Below, piece by piece: positions 7,074 to 7,193 of a stretch of DNA of 7,193 nucleotides (the stretch's first letter is position 1; every line of letters starts with the position of its first letter). A program made the translations under genes and the position numbers. Below the pieces are notes generated by a model. The model worked only from the letters and a program-made list of their open reading frames with translations, was not told the origin of the DNA and ran no database searches. Location of the stretch: contig JAURCW010000066.1 in the NCBI GenBank assembly GCA_030828265.1, positions 1 through 7,193 on the forward strand. Reading direction: 5' to 3'. The DNA comes from Burkholderiales bacterium (GTDB lineage Bacteria; Pseudomonadota; Gammaproteobacteria; Burkholderiales; Burkholderiaceae_A).

Positions 7074-7098
7074 GTGCAACAGATGGTTTTAAAAGAGC

Positions 7099-7193
7099 CT
7101 ACGCGCGAAGAATCGCCTGGTGTTGACCATCCACCTTGCTAAGGGCCACCTCGAACTCGGTGAGTCGCGTCTGCTCCTGCTGAACTACGGCCG
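7099..7193 (-). CDS. valS: valyl-tRNA synthetase, last 30 codons (rest outside window)
   Basis: Reading leftward from the window edge, the frame is open for 30 codons to a TAG at 7101-7099. The peptide begins AVVQQEQTRLTEFEVAL and ends HQAILRA. The first part matches the very end of bacterial ValRS, whose C-terminal coiled-coil arm that contacts tRNA-Val usually carries an APxxVVxxExxRLxxF pattern shortly before the C-terminus. The frame has normal codon use and a charged helical pattern. Only this tail is visible, so the assignment rests on a short match; another protein with a coiled-coil end is possible. It converges on the thrB-containing run across a 260-bp gap. No T-run terminator for leftward transcription is seen after its stop. 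Confidence 0.75.
   Translation of the reverse strand, partial: AVVQQEQTRLTEFEVALSKVDGQHQAILRA

Noticed and set aside
6795..7079. 94-codon open frame on the - strand across the non-coding gap
   Set aside because: It runs through the strong terminator stem and the inverted repeat and overlaps the end of the membrane-protein gene. The product has no recognisable domain and there is no ribosome binding site that I can see.
7043..7126. 27-codon + strand frame (MQRNLLRLFL...)
   Set aside because: It consists largely of the terminator stem and then runs into valS antisense. The GGAGG before it is only 2 nt from the ATG.
1..7193. A new defence, mobile or biosynthetic system
   Set aside because: All large frames are recognisable housekeeping families or one membrane protein in a housekeeping run. 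No direct repeats, attachment sites, transposase or recombinase genes, or composition breaks were seen.

Overview
This is an ordinary housekeeping chromosomal window, moderately GC-rich by eye, most likely from a betaproteobacterium of the order Burkholderiales. Three things point there: an AlaRS gene followed at once by a TusA-family gene, an APH-fold (HSK2-type) homoserine kinase followed by a six-TM membrane protein resembling the BPSS1780 family, and the general protein similarity. I see no phage, IS element, integrase, CRISPR array, toxin-antitoxin pair or other accessory system, and no strong candidate for a new defence or biosynthetic system.

Layout: (1) 1-1008 (+) is the C-terminal part of the DNA helicase UvrD, cut by the window's left edge. 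(2) 1060-3982 (-) is a two-gene unit converging on uvrD: alaS (alanyl-tRNA synthetase), then a small TusA/SirA-like sulfur-carrier protein 7 bp downstream. (3) 3983-4049 is a 67-bp divergent promoter region. (4) 4050-6838 (+) is a tightly packed three-gene run: a beta-hydroxyacid dehydrogenase, homoserine kinase thrB (6-bp gap) and a membrane protein whose start overlaps the end of thrB. (5) 6839-7098 has no convincing protein gene. It holds a weak terminator, a long imperfect hairpin, a second structured hairpin and a very good intrinsic terminator at 7038-7073, so it may encode a small RNA or be a structured 3' UTR. (6) 7099-7193 (-) is the last 30 codons of a gene I recognise as valS (valyl-tRNA synthetase).

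Functionally the window combines DNA repair (UvrD), tRNA charging (AlaRS, ValRS), sulfur transfer (TusA-like), threonine biosynthesis (ThrB) and two proteins of unknown substrate or role. The most interesting part is the non-coding stretch 6839-7098. Leucine and phenylalanine codon use (CTT and TTT strongly preferred in a GC-rich sequence) is a secondary oddity.
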